From the NCBI GenBank assembly GCA_016183935.1, contig JACPDR010000028.1:102710-166709 (forward strand): a stretch of DNA of 64,000 nt, given 5' to 3'. The translations under genes and the position numbers were made by a program. Origin of the DNA: Caulobacterales bacterium (GTDB lineage Bacteria > Pseudomonadota > Alphaproteobacteria > Caulobacterales > Caulobacteraceae). This document shows, piece after piece, positions 1 to 7,960 of the stretch (position 1 is its first letter; the number at the start of each line of letters is the position of its first letter). Under the pieces are notes generated by a model. The model was not told the origin of the DNA. It saw only the letters and a list, made by a program, of their open reading frames with translations, and searched no databases.

Positions 1-111
1 CGGGAACCGTTCGCCAAGCCAAAATACGGCTATATTGCGATCACTTTTTCCGCGACCGCTAGATGTGGTAGGAATGGCCCATTCTGTTGGGGATGAGGCT
101 GGGGATGTAAG

Positions 112-813
112 GTGGCCTCCGTGATGACCGCCGCTCCCATCGATGTGCTCCAGCCCGGCGCGGCCATTCCGCGGCATCGGCACGACACGCCCTACGCGGC
201 CATCGTCCTGTCCGGCGGCTACGAGGAGGCGGGAGACGGCGGGCGCTATCGGGCGGGGCCTGGCGACGTGCTCATCCACGCGGCGTTCTCGGCGCATCTG
301 GATCGGGCCCCCCTCCGGCGGACCACGGTGCTGAACCTCCCCCTGCCGACGCTGTGGGCCCGCACGTCAAGCCGGATGCGCATCGACGACGCGGACAGGC
401 TGGCGCGGCTGGCGGAGCGGGATGTACGCGATGGGCAGGCCTCCCTGCTGGAGGCGCTGACGCCGGGTCCGGGCGGACTTCAGGATGACGTCGACGTCCT
501 CGCCAAAGCCCTGTCGGAGGCAACGGCGCCGGCCGCTTCGGCATGGTCCCGCCAATGGGATGTGGTCCGCCAGACCGCCTGGCGGAGGTTCACCGCGGCC
601 TATGGAGTAGGGCCAGCGCGCTACCGGGTCGAGGCGCGGACGCGCCGGGCGTGGAGCCGGCTGATCGTCGGCCGGGAAGAGCTGAGCGACATCGCCGCCG
701 CGGAGGGCTTCGCCGACCAGGCCCATATGACGCGCGACGTGCGCGCCCTGACCGGCCGCACGCCCGGGCAGTGGCGCGCACTGCACCATTCGTTCAAGAC
801 CGGAGCCGGTTGA
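112..813 (+). CDS. AraC-family transcriptional regulator
   Basis: The 233-residue protein has an N-terminal cupin-like half (about residues 10-85, with a conserved P-R-H-R-H start typical of AraC sensor domains) and a C-terminal helix-turn-helix region (about 150-228). The second HTH shows the usual ISD/LSDIAAAEGFADQAHMTRD-type pattern with a following G-x-TPGQWR, which is diagnostic of the AraC/XylS family. It probably binds an unknown small ligand and regulates neighbouring or distant promoters. The start chosen is GTG with a GGGGAT stretch about 7 bases upstream; an ATG four codons later is an alternative. The gene ends 17 bases before the CPBP protease gene on the same strand, so the two may be cotranscribed. 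The target is unknown. Confidence 0.85.
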   Translation: MASVMTAAPIDVLQPGAAIPRHRHDTPYAAIVLSGGYEEAGDGGRYRAGPGDVLIHAAFSAHLDRAPLRRTTVLNLPLPTLWARTSSRMRIDDADRLARLAERDVRDGQASLLEALTPGPGGLQDDVDVLAKALSEATAPAASAWSRQWDVVRQTAWRRFTAAYGVGPARYRVEARTRRAWSRLIVGREELSDIAAAEGFADQAHMTRDVRALTGRTPGQWRALHHSFKTGAG

Positions 814-830
814 GCCGCCACGCTCATCGA

Positions 831-1616
831 ATGAGCACCGTCCTCCCCTCCGCCCCGCGCCCGTTCTTCCAGATTACCGGCTTCACCGCCGGACCGGTCC
901 GCACCATCCTGTCGCTGCTGCTCGCGGCCGTGGTGATGCAGGTCTGCCTCGTGCCGGCGCGGGAGGCCGCCCGATGGATCTTCCGCAACGGCGGCGAGGG
1001 CTGGAGCGACCACGTCGGCCTGTTCGTCTTCGTCGCCATCATGCTGCAGGGCCTCGTCGGCCTCATCGGCATCGGCGTCATGAAAAAGGTCCTGCCGCGG
1101 GCGGACGGGCATGTCCGATGGCCGCCGGGGCGAAGCTACATCGGACTGGCCGCGCTGATCGGCGTCGCGATGGGCCTGATCATGCTGGCCGCCGACTACT
1201 GGCCGCAGCTGCTCGGCGGCGTGGCGCCCGGCGACTATCCGACGGCCCCCGTGCCGGCGGCGGAATGGCTGCTGGCCATGATCACCACCGGTCTCGGCGA
1301 GGAGACCATCTTTCGCGGCCTGCTGGTCGGCATGCTGGTGGTGCTGACGCCCGGCCGGGTCCGCCTCGGCCGGTTCGAGATCCCCGTGGCGGGGGTGCTG
1401 GTGGCCCTGCTGTTCGGGGTGGCCCATTACGACAGCTTCCTGCGGGGTCCGCTGAACATCGCCATCGCCCAGCAGATCTACGCCTTCGTCTGGGGCCTGA
1501 CATACGTCTGGCTTATGGAGCGGTCGAAGAGTCTCGTGGCCCCGATCGTTGCGCATGGCGTAGGGAATTTCGTCGAGGTCGCCGCCGTGATGGCCCTGCT
1601 GATCGCCCTGGGCTGA
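831..1616 (+). CDS. CPBP family intramembrane metalloprotease
   Basis: This 261-residue membrane protein has six or so hydrophobic segments. It carries the three CPBP (Abi/CAAX protease) motifs: EETIFRG (motif 1, EExxxR), a histidine in the FGVAHYDSF segment (motif 2) and HGVGNF near the C-terminus (motif 3). Family members cleave or process membrane-associated peptides, but the substrate here is unknown. The open frame runs far upstream of position 831, but that extension has the arginine- and proline-rich composition of an out-of-frame read through the AraC gene, so the ATG at 831 (MSTVLPSAP) is taken as the start. The gene probably forms a short transcription unit with the upstream regulator. 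Confidence 0.88.
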   Translation: MSTVLPSAPRPFFQITGFTAGPVRTILSLLLAAVVMQVCLVPAREAARWIFRNGGEGWSDHVGLFVFVAIMLQGLVGLIGIGVMKKVLPRADGHVRWPPGRSYIGLAALIGVAMGLIMLAADYWPQLLGGVAPGDYPTAPVPAAEWLLAMITTGLGEETIFRGLLVGMLVVLTPGRVRLGRFEIPVAGVLVALLFGVAHYDSFLRGPLNIAIAQQIYAFVWGLTYVWLMERSKSLVAPIVAHGVGNFVEVAAVMALLIALG

Positions 1617-1648
1617 TCCGGGGGCCGACCTCCGAAGCAGGAGGACGC

Positions 1649-2299
1649 ATGACCTACACAGTCTATGGCGCGGCCGGGTCCGGCTCGGTTCCGGTGGAGG
1701 CGGCGCTGACCCTGATCGGGGCGCCCTTCGAGGTCGTCGAGGCGGTGACCTGGGAGGGCGAGACCGAGCGCGACAAGGTGGCGCCGGTCAATCCCATGCG
1801 GCAGATACCGGCGCTGGTCACGCCGGACGGGGAGACGATCACCGAGAGCGCGGCGATCCTGATCTGGCTGACCGAGCAGCATCCGGAGGCGGCGCTGGGA
1901 CCGGAGCCGTGCGACCCGCGCCGGGCCCAGTTCCTGCGCTGGATGACCTTCATCCCGGCCTCGATCTATTCGATGTACTGGGTCCGAGATGACCCGAGCC
2001 GACTGGCCGGCGACGATGCGGCGGCGCAGGCGACGATCAAGGCGCGGACGGCGGAACGGATCGCCGAGTGCTGGGGCCGGATGGAGAGCCAGATCACGCC
2101 CGACCGTTTCCTGCTGGGGCCGGAGTTGACCGTGCTGGATCTGTATGTGGCCACGGCCAGCCGCTGGACGCCGCACCGGGCCCGCTTCCATCAGGTGGCG
2201 CCGCGCATGGGCGAGGTCATGCGGCGGGTCGACGCCCTGCCCGAGCTGCGCGAGTTCTGGGCGCGGCGGTTTCCGTTCAAGGGGAATTATCAGGGGTGA
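1649..2299 (+). CDS. Glutathione S-transferase family protein
   Basis: The 216-residue protein has an N-terminal thioredoxin-like GST domain, with the conserved NPMRQIPAL stretch and cis-proline and an ESAAILIWL glutathione-contact motif. An all-helical C-terminal domain follows, ending in an FxxxxPRMxE-like helix. It is expected to conjugate or transfer glutathione in the cytoplasm; the substrate cannot be read from sequence. The start is the ATG at 1649 behind a good GGAGGA ribosome-binding site. The long upstream open frame is the antisense-like shadow of the CPBP gene and was not used. This is one of three GST-family genes in the window. Confidence 0.9.
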   Translation: MTYTVYGAAGSGSVPVEAALTLIGAPFEVVEAVTWEGETERDKVAPVNPMRQIPALVTPDGETITESAAILIWLTEQHPEAALGPEPCDPRRAQFLRWMTFIPASIYSMYWVRDDPSRLAGDDAAAQATIKARTAERIAECWGRMESQITPDRFLLGPELTVLDLYVATASRWTPHRARFHQVAPRMGEVMRRVDALPELREFWARRFPFKGNYQG

Positions 2300-2356
2300 G
2301 GGGTCAGGGGCGGGGCCCAGGGAACCGCCTTCGCCCCGTCATCTCTCATCCCCGGC

Positions 2357-4561
2357 TCAAGCCGCCTCGACCACGCTGGCGACGGGCAGGTCGCCGGACA
2401 GCGCGCGCGAGACGATGGCGAACAGGGCGGCCTGGCTGACCGGCTTGGCCAGATGGGCGTTCATGCCGGCGGCGAGGCAACGGGTCACGTCCTCAGGCAT
2501 GGCGTCGGCGGTCATGGCGACGATCGGGACGGCGCCCCGGACGGGGTCCGGCAGGGCGCGGATGCGGCCGGTGGCCTCGAGCCCGTCCATGCGCGGCATG
2601 CGCACGTCCATCAGCACGAGGTCGAAGGCGTGGGCGGCCGCGGCCTGCACAGCCTCGTGGCCGTCGCAGGTCTCGATCACCTCGCAGCCGAAGGCCTGCA
2701 GCATGATGCGGGCGACCTCGCGATTGACCGGATGATCATCGACGACGAGCACGCGCGGGGTGCTGGCGGCGGTCGACGCGCCGGCCGGGGTTCCGGTCTC
2801 GGGCCCGGCGGCGAGGGCGGGGGCCGGGAGGGGCGCGTCCCCGGCGACGTCAGGAGCGCGGGCGAGGGGCAGATGCAGGGTGAAGGTCGAGCCCTCGCCG
2901 GGGCGGCTGTCGACCTCGACCCGACCCCCGAGCCGGCTCACGTGACGGGCCACCAGGGCGAGGCCGAGGCCCACGCCGTCGTGAAGCCGGGTGGTCGAGG
3001 CGTCGGCCTGGCAGAAGGCCTGGAACAGTTCGGTGTGGTGGTCGGGCGCGATGCCGCAGCCGGTGTCGGAGACGCGGATGGCGACGCCCTCGCCGGCCCG
3101 GTCGAGGCGCACGGAGACGCCGCCCTCGGTGGTGAATTTGACCGCGTTGGCGATCAGCGGATGCAGGGCCTGACGCAGGGCGCGGCGGTCGCAAAGGAAG
3201 CGGGCGCGGACCGGCAGGCGGTCGTCCACGCCCAGGCTGAGCCCCAAGGCGTCGGCGGCGGCGCGGCTGGGCGCCATGGCCTCGCGGGCGACGGCGGCCA
3301 GGTCCAGCGGCTCCAGCGAGACGGCGTCCTCGCCGCGGGCGAAATCGAGGATGTCCTCGACCAGCATCAGCAAGCCGTCGCTGGACTCGCGGATTTGCCG
3401 CGCCTGGCGCACCGCCTCGCCGTCGAGGTCGGATCGGCCCGCCAGCAGGTCGGCGAAGCCGGCCACGCCGTTCAGCGGGGTGCGCATCTCGTGGCTCATC
3501 ATGGCCAGGAAGCGGGAACGGGCGGCGGCGGCGTCCTCGGCCACGCGGCGGGCCTCCTGGGCGGCGGCGGTGCGGGCCCGCAGCCGGGCCTCAAGCCGGC
3601 GCCGCTCGGTCATCACCGTCGAGATCGGCAGGACGGTGACCACCATGGCCAGCAGGAACAGGTTGTAGACGCCGAGGCTGCGGACCATCGGCGGCACGCC
3701 CTCGAGCCCGGGCAGGTCGGCCAGCCGGGTCAGGTGGACCGGTCCATGACCCATCAGGGTGGCCGCGCCGCTGATCGCGGCCAGGCCGATCAGGGCCCCG
3801 GCGGACCAGGCGGGCGACAGCCGCAGGCCGATCAGCATCATCGGCAGGAAGACGAGGAACATCAGCGGCGCTTCGTCCTGCCAGAAGACGCCGACCGTCA
3901 CCGCCAGCATCAGGGCGACCAGGCTCGCGGCTTCGGCGCGGGACGCGCGGGCGGCGCCGAGGAAGCGGTGGCGGCGGGCCAGCAGCAGCAGGATCGGGGT
4001 GACGAGGAGCAGGCCCAGCGTCTCGACGGCGATGTAGCTCTGCAACTTGAAGAGCCAGATCACCCACGGTTTCGTGGTGATCAGCGCGAGCAGGCCCATG
4101 CTGAACAGGCCGGCGACGACCGTGGCCGGCGCCACGGCCAGCGCCGTAAACCGGGTCAGGCGGCCCGGGCGGCGCAGGTCGAGGGCCGCGCCGCACACCC
4201 GCCGCGCCAGTACGGCGGCCGCCACGGCCATGCCGAGGTTGAGCACGACATTGGCGCCCAGATACAGGGCGGAGGTTCCGCGCATGCCGTTGATCAGGAT
4301 GTCGAGCGCCGCGCAGGACGCCAGCACCGCCAAGGCCGGGCGGCGGTGCAATTGCAGCAGGGCCGCGGTCACGACCCCGTTGGCGAGCCAGATCGTGGCC
4401 GTGCCGAACCGGGCCATGGTCCAGTAGCCTACCGCCAGGGCGGCGGCGTACATCACCACATACGCCAGGGCGGGCGGACCGGAGACCCGACCCGCGTCGT
4501 GCCTGAACAGACGCCAACGACCTTTCAAGCGGACCCTCCCCGGCCACCATCGGAGTCTCAC
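2357..4561 (-). CDS. MASE1-domain hybrid sensor histidine kinase/response regulator
   Basis: The 734-residue protein begins with an integral membrane MASE1 sensor region (about residues 28-310, eight or so hydrophobic segments). Next come a dimerisation/phosphoacceptor domain with MSHEMRTPLNG (His about 357) and a HATPase domain with an N-box (IANAVKFT), DTGCGIA and GxGLGLA motifs. A C-terminal receiver domain has an acidic VVDDHP start, phospho-acceptor Asp about 652 in LMDVRMP and a Lys in LAKPV. This is a complete hybrid kinase that autophosphorylates and passes phosphate to its own receiver, probably then to a separate Hpt protein. The signal is unknown; MASE1 is a predicted membrane sensory domain. 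No partner regulator is adjacent. Confidence 0.9.
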   Translation of the reverse strand: MRLRWWPGRVRLKGRWRLFRHDAGRVSGPPALAYVVMYAAALAVGYWTMARFGTATIWLANGVVTAALLQLHRRPALAVLASCAALDILINGMRGTSALYLGANVVLNLGMAVAAAVLARRVCGAALDLRRPGRLTRFTALAVAPATVVAGLFSMGLLALITTKPWVIWLFKLQSYIAVETLGLLLVTPILLLLARRHRFLGAARASRAEAASLVALMLAVTVGVFWQDEAPLMFLVFLPMMLIGLRLSPAWSAGALIGLAAISGAATLMGHGPVHLTRLADLPGLEGVPPMVRSLGVYNLFLLAMVVTVLPISTVMTERRRLEARLRARTAAAQEARRVAEDAAAARSRFLAMMSHEMRTPLNGVAGFADLLAGRSDLDGEAVRQARQIRESSDGLLMLVEDILDFARGEDAVSLEPLDLAAVAREAMAPSRAAADALGLSLGVDDRLPVRARFLCDRRALRQALHPLIANAVKFTTEGGVSVRLDRAGEGVAIRVSDTGCGIAPDHHTELFQAFCQADASTTRLHDGVGLGLALVARHVSRLGGRVEVDSRPGEGSTFTLHLPLARAPDVAGDAPLPAPALAAGPETGTPAGASTAASTPRVLVVDDHPVNREVARIMLQAFGCEVIETCDGHEAVQAAAAHAFDLVLMDVRMPRMDGLEATGRIRALPDPVRGAVPIVAMTADAMPEDVTRCLAAGMNAHLAKPVSQAALFAIVSRALSGDLPVASVVEAA

Positions 4562-4666
4562 GTCTAGAGCCGACCCGTAAACAAATCAGATGCATGGCGA
4601 GCTATGGCCAAGGAACTCCGCGCCAACCGCGACCGTTTCCAAACCCTCGCCCCAGGGCCAGGACTC

Positions 4667-5446
4667 ATGTCAGACACCGTCACCGACCCGAGCTTCCATC
4701 CGCCGGAAGAGGCCGTGGCCTTCTATGAGGAGGCGCTTGGCCTGCTGAAGGAGAGCGGCATCCCCTTCCTGCTGTCGGGGACCTATGCGGTGACGGCCTA
4801 TACCGGCATCCGGCGGCCGACCAAGGATCTGGACGTGTTCTGCAAGCCGGGCGACTACCCGCGCATCCTCGCCTTCTTCCAGGCCCGCGGCTACCGCACC
4901 GATGTCGAGGACGAGCGTTGGATCGCCAAGGTGTGGAAGGACGAGCGGTTCTTCTTCGACGTCATCTTCGCCATGTCCAACGGCACGATCGCGGTCAACG
5001 ACAGCTGGTTCGGCGACGACGCGATCGATGTCTACGGGCACAAGGTCGGCATCACTCCGCCGACGGCGCTGATCCTGTCCAAGGTTTTCATCCAGGACCG
5101 CTACCGCTTCGACGGAGCGGACGTGAACCATGTGATCCTGAAGCAGTCGGACGCCATCGACTGGAAATTCCTGCTCGACCAGATGGACCTCTATTGGGAG
5201 GTGCTGATGGCGCACCTGCTCAATTTCCGCTTCGCCTATCCGACGGAGCGAGGCCGGGTGCCGACCTGGCTGATGACCGAACTGACGGGGCGGCTGCACG
5301 CCCAGGTCGACCTGCCGTCGCCGCGGGTCAAGGTCTGCCGCGGCCGGCTGTTCAGTCCGCGCGACTATATCGCCGACATCACCGAGTGGGGCTTTGGCGA
5401 TGTCGTCGGCAAGGGCCTGGAGGAGCGGCATGAATCCACGCACTGA
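4667..5446 (+). CDS. Nucleotidyltransferase-fold protein (MNT/DUF6036-like)
   Basis: The 259-residue protein has a nucleotidyltransferase-superfamily core near its N-terminus: a helix-turn with LLSGTYAV (G-T in place of the usual G-S) followed by RRPTKDLDVF, which supplies a D-x-D pair for metal binding. A C-terminal helical part follows. Family members transfer nucleotides to small molecules or proteins; no substrate can be assigned. The ATG at 4667 is chosen, with AGGAC just upstream; an in-frame ATG at 4604 would add 21 less conserved residues. The gene is followed 75 bases later by a metallophosphoesterase on the same strand, suggesting a functional pair. Confidence 0.75.
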   Translation: MSDTVTDPSFHPPEEAVAFYEEALGLLKESGIPFLLSGTYAVTAYTGIRRPTKDLDVFCKPGDYPRILAFFQARGYRTDVEDERWIAKVWKDERFFFDVIFAMSNGTIAVNDSWFGDDAIDVYGHKVGITPPTALILSKVFIQDRYRFDGADVNHVILKQSDAIDWKFLLDQMDLYWEVLMAHLLNFRFAYPTERGRVPTWLMTELTGRLHAQVDLPSPRVKVCRGRLFSPRDYIADITEWGFGDVVGKGLEERHESTH

Positions 5447-5521
5447 TCATGGGCGCTATGTTCGCCGCGCGGCGGCTCACGACTTGAGCGCCGGGTGCGG
5501 CTTGAGCGCGAGGTCGGCGCC

Positions 5522-6295
5522 ATGACCGACGCCCATCCCGATCCGCAGACGCCGCAGCCGGGGCTGGAGCCCGGGCCGCCGAAGAAGCTGAGGGTGGCCG
5601 CCGTCGGCGACCTGCACGTCGGCGAGGCCCACGACCGGCCGCACCGCGAACTGTTCGACCGGGTCCACGAGGACGCCGACGTTCTGTGCCTGTGCGGCGA
5701 CCTGACCAATTTCGGCAAGCCGCGCGAGGTCGAGATACTGCTGGAGGACCTGCGCGGCTGCCAGATCCCGATGGTCGGAGTGCTGGGCAACCACGAGCAT
5801 GAGTGCGGTCATCCCGAGGAGGTGACCGAGATGCTGTGCGACGCCGGGGTCAAGATGCTGACCGGCCAGGCCTACGAGATCGACGGCGTCGGCTTCGCGG
5901 GGGGCAAGGGCTTCATCGGCGGCTTCGGCCGCTACATGCTGAGCCCCTTCGGCGAGGCGGCGATCAAGACGTTCGTGCAGGAGGCGGTCGACGACGCCAA
6001 CCACATCGAGAACTCGATCCGCATGCTGAGGACCGAGCGGTCGGTGGTGCTGCTGCACTATTCGCCGGTGGTCGACACGGTGATGGGCGAGCCGCCGGAG
6101 ATCCACGCCTTTCTCGGCTCGTCGCGGCTGGGCGAGACCATCGACCGCTACGACAACATTAGCCTGGTGGTGCACGGACATGCGCACCGGGGCCAGCCGG
6201 AAGGCCGCACCAACAAGGGCACGCCGGTCTACAACGTGGCCCTGCCGGTGCTGCGGGCGCTGGGCGAGACGCCCTATCGCGTGTTCGAGGTCTGA
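5522..6295 (+). CDS. Metallophosphoesterase
   Basis: The 257-residue cytoplasmic protein carries the full calcineurin-like set of metal-binding motifs: GDLHVG (about residues 29-34), CGDLTNFG (about 58-65), GNHEHE (about 85-90), LLHYSP (about 180) and VHGHAHRG near the C-terminus. It should hydrolyse a phosphoester using a di-metal centre. The ATG at 5522 is preferred over an in-frame GTG at 5495 because a GAGG sequence sits 8 bases upstream and the family usually starts near this motif. It lies just downstream of the nucleotidyltransferase-like gene, so the two could act on the same modification. Its 3' end overlaps the converging VanZ-like gene by 22 bases. Confidence 0.88.
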   Translation: MTDAHPDPQTPQPGLEPGPPKKLRVAAVGDLHVGEAHDRPHRELFDRVHEDADVLCLCGDLTNFGKPREVEILLEDLRGCQIPMVGVLGNHEHECGHPEEVTEMLCDAGVKMLTGQAYEIDGVGFAGGKGFIGGFGRYMLSPFGEAAIKTFVQEAVDDANHIENSIRMLRTERSVVLLHYSPVVDTVMGEPPEIHAFLGSSRLGETIDRYDNISLVVHGHAHRGQPEGRTNKGTPVYNVALPVLRALGETPYRVFEV

Positions 6296-6639
6296 AACGC
6301 CTCGCGCGGGCGGAAGCCGCGCCACAGAGCCCACAGGGCCAGGGCCGCGGCGACGCCGAGGATGTCGGCGAGCAGGTCGCCCCAGCTGGGATCCCGGCCG
6401 GTGAAGCGCTGCAGCACTTCCACCGCCGCGCCGATCGCCACCGCCAGCAGCGCCGCCCAGGTCCGGGGCAGCCGCCGGATCAGCACGCCCAGACTCCACA
6501 GGATCAGCCCGAAGGCGACGAAATGGGCCGCCTTGTCCCAGACCTGCTCGGCGGTCTCGATGGTCCCGCTCGGCGCGAGCATCAGGGTCAGCAAGACCGT
6601 GAGCACGACGGCGCCGACGAGGCGTAGGAAAAGACGCAT
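6274..6639 (-). CDS. VanZ-like membrane protein
   Basis: This 121-residue protein has four predicted hydrophobic segments with the VanZ-family pattern: a DKAAHFVAFG motif in the second segment and a GRDPSWGDLLADILG stretch before the last one. The function of VanZ-like proteins outside glycopeptide resistance is unknown, and the name should not be read as implying resistance. It lies downstream of the GDT1-type transporter gene (37-base gap, same strand), so it may share the riboswitch-controlled transcript. Its end overlaps the metallophosphoesterase gene on the other strand. Confidence 0.8.
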   Translation of the reverse strand: MRLFLRLVGAVVLTVLLTLMLAPSGTIETAEQVWDKAAHFVAFGLILWSLGVLIRRLPRTWAALLAVAIGAAVEVLQRFTGRDPSWGDLLADILGVAAALALWALWRGFRPREAFQTSNTR

Positions 6640-6676
6640 GCGGAACGGGGGCTTTCTCGGGGAGGAGGCCTCTGTA

Positions 6677-7240
6677 TCAGCCGGCGAGCAGGACCCAAAC
6701 CCCCGTCGCCGCGAAACCGGCGGCGGCGGCGGCGCGGATCCATTTCAGCGGCAGCTTGCGTGCCGCGGCCTCGCCGAGCAGCACCGCCGGGGCGTTGACC
6801 AGCATCATGCCGAGGGTGGAGCCGGCCACCACCAGAGGCAGCGACTGGAACTGGGCGGCGAGGACGGCGGTGGCGATCTGGGTCTTGTCGCCCATCTCGA
6901 TGACGAAGAAGGCCGCGGTCGTGGTCCAGAACACGCCGGAGAAGGTCTTTTCGGTGGTGTCGGGCGCCTCGTCGAACCGGTCGGGGATCAGGGCCCAGGC
7001 CGCGAAGCCGAGGAAGGCGAGGCCGACGACCCAGCGCACCCAGTCGCCCTGCATGAAATGGCCCAGCACCGTCCCGGCCAGCGCCGCGAACGCGTGGTTG
7101 CCCAGGGTGGCGACGAGGATGCCGAGCAGGATGGGCAGGGGCCGGCGCCACGCCGCCGCCAGCACGATGGCCAGCAGCATGGTCTTGTCCCCGATCTCCG
7201 CGATGGAGACGAGGCCGGTGGAGATCAGGAAGGCGTTCAA
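6677..7240 (-). CDS. TMEM165/GDT1 family transporter (probable Mn2+ exporter)
   Basis: The 187-residue membrane protein has six predicted transmembrane segments in two repeats, each carrying the family signature: EIGDKT (residues 15-20) and EMGDKT (about residue 116). UPF0016/GDT1 proteins move Mn2+ or Ca2+ across membranes. In bacteria several act in manganese export, and a probable manganese riboswitch directly upstream supports Mn here. The start codon is TTG, preceded by only a weak GAAG ribosome-binding site, which fits translation being controlled by the leader RNA. The VanZ-like gene follows on the same strand. Confidence 0.87.
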   Translation of the reverse strand: MNAFLISTGLVSIAEIGDKTMLLAIVLAAAWRRPLPILLGILVATLGNHAFAALAGTVLGHFMQGDWVRWVVGLAFLGFAAWALIPDRFDEAPDTTEKTFSGVFWTTTAAFFVIEMGDKTQIATAVLAAQFQSLPLVVAGSTLGMMLVNAPAVLLGEAAARKLPLKWIRAAAAAGFAATGVWVLLAG

Positions 7241-7257
7241 ATCGTCTTCGTGCGCGG

Positions 7258-7430
7258 AGCCTCGGCGGACAGACCTGTGGCGTTCGCAGCCGGGCTCCGC
7301 GTGGAAATCCCCTGCGAATGCCAGCGGTCTTGCCGAGGCCCGAAGGCCCTGCGCGCCATCCTCTCCGGGAAGAGGAAGTATGTTGACGCGAACCCCGCTG
7401 GAGATGCGGGCGGCTACTCCCCGATGACGG
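7258..7430 (-). promoter_or_regulatory. yybP-ykoY manganese riboswitch (candidate)
   Basis: Read on the minus strand, the leader of the GDT1 gene contains GGGGAGTAGCC (complement of 7412-7422), then CGTCAACATACT (about 7377-7388), then GGCAAGACC (7326-7334). These are the conserved blocks of the proteobacterial yybP-ykoY aptamer in the right order. A paired CCCGC/GCGGG arm lies between the first two blocks. After the third block a long stem can form between CCTCGGCAAGACC and GGTCTGTCCGCCGAGG, just before the TTG start, and could act as expression platform. The family senses Mn2+ and commonly precedes Mn exporters, matching the gene behind it. A covariance-model search against RF00080 would settle it; I did not run one. 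Confidence 0.8.
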
Positions 7431-7466
7431 CCGAGTGACTAGCCGCGCGCGCGCCCCGGCGCAAGG

Positions 7467-7535
7467 TCAGCTGAAGGCGACGAAGATCAAGGCCACGACG
7501 GTGAGGTCGACGGTGCGGGCGAGGAAGGTCAGCAT
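7467..7535 (-). CDS. Possible 22-residue hydrophobic microprotein
   Basis: A minus-strand ATG opens a 22-codon frame ending in TGA that would encode a single hydrophobic helix (starts MLTFLARTV, ends FVAFS). Every codon before the stop ends in G or C, as in the real genes around it. It lies between a hypothetical protein gene and the manganese riboswitch. There is only a weak GGGA-like ribosome-binding site. It may be a true membrane microprotein or chance; length alone cannot decide. Confidence 0.35.
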   Translation of the reverse strand: MLTFLARTVDLTVVALIFVAFS

Positions 7536-7595
7536 GGGCGGCGGTCCCGGACGGAGGCGTTCAGGCCTGTCGTCAGCAAGGACCGTGCCGCCGGG

Positions 7596-7958
7596 TCAGA
7601 CGTCCGTGTCGGTCGCCTTGCCGGGCTTCGGGCGGCGCTCGGCGGCGCCCGAGTAGTTGGCGCCGAGGTAGGTGGAGCGGGCCGCGTCCAGCACGGGCGG
7701 GCCGCCCTTCAGGCCGCGCCGCTGGCCGGTCTGGCCCATGACCTGGGCGGCGAAGGCGGCGGGGGAGGCGTCGGTCGGCGCGGTCGGGGCAGGTCTTGCC
7801 GGGGGGGCGGCAGGGTCCGCCGGGAAGTCGGTGGGCACAAGCGCGCGCGAGGTCGACGCCGAACCGGGGGGCGCGCGGCGCTCGGCGGCGCGGCGGTCCG
7901 CCTCACGGCGCTCGTCGCGGCGCCGCACCGGACCGACCGGCCGGATTTCGTCGGACAC
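7596..7958 (-). CDS. Conserved hypothetical hydrophilic protein
   Basis: The 120-residue protein has an Arg/Glu-rich N-terminal half and a Pro/Ala-rich middle. Its C-terminal block, AAQVMGQTGQRRGLKGG followed by VLDAARSTYLGANYSG, looks like the conserved part. No enzymatic motif is visible. The GTG at 7958 is the start: it lies two bases after the phaR stop codon, so the two genes are very probably translationally coupled, and the longer frame upstream is a shadow of phaR. The position suggests a link to polyhydroxyalkanoate granule biology, but that is only context. Confidence 0.7.
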   Translation of the reverse strand: MSDEIRPVGPVRRRDERREADRRAAERRAPPGSASTSRALVPTDFPADPAAPPARPAPTAPTDASPAAFAAQVMGQTGQRRGLKGGPPVLDAARSTYLGANYSGAAERRPKPGKATDTDV

Positions 7959-7960
7959 CG

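Noticed and set aside
2453..4567. Long plus-strand frame opposite the hybrid histidine kinase
   Set aside because: The minus strand has all kinase and receiver motifs; the plus translation is low-complexity G/Q/H/R sequence.
6274..6639. Glycopeptide resistance through VanZ
   Set aside because: Only a VanZ-like domain is present; no vanHAX-type genes exist, and such domains are common in bacteria without resistance.
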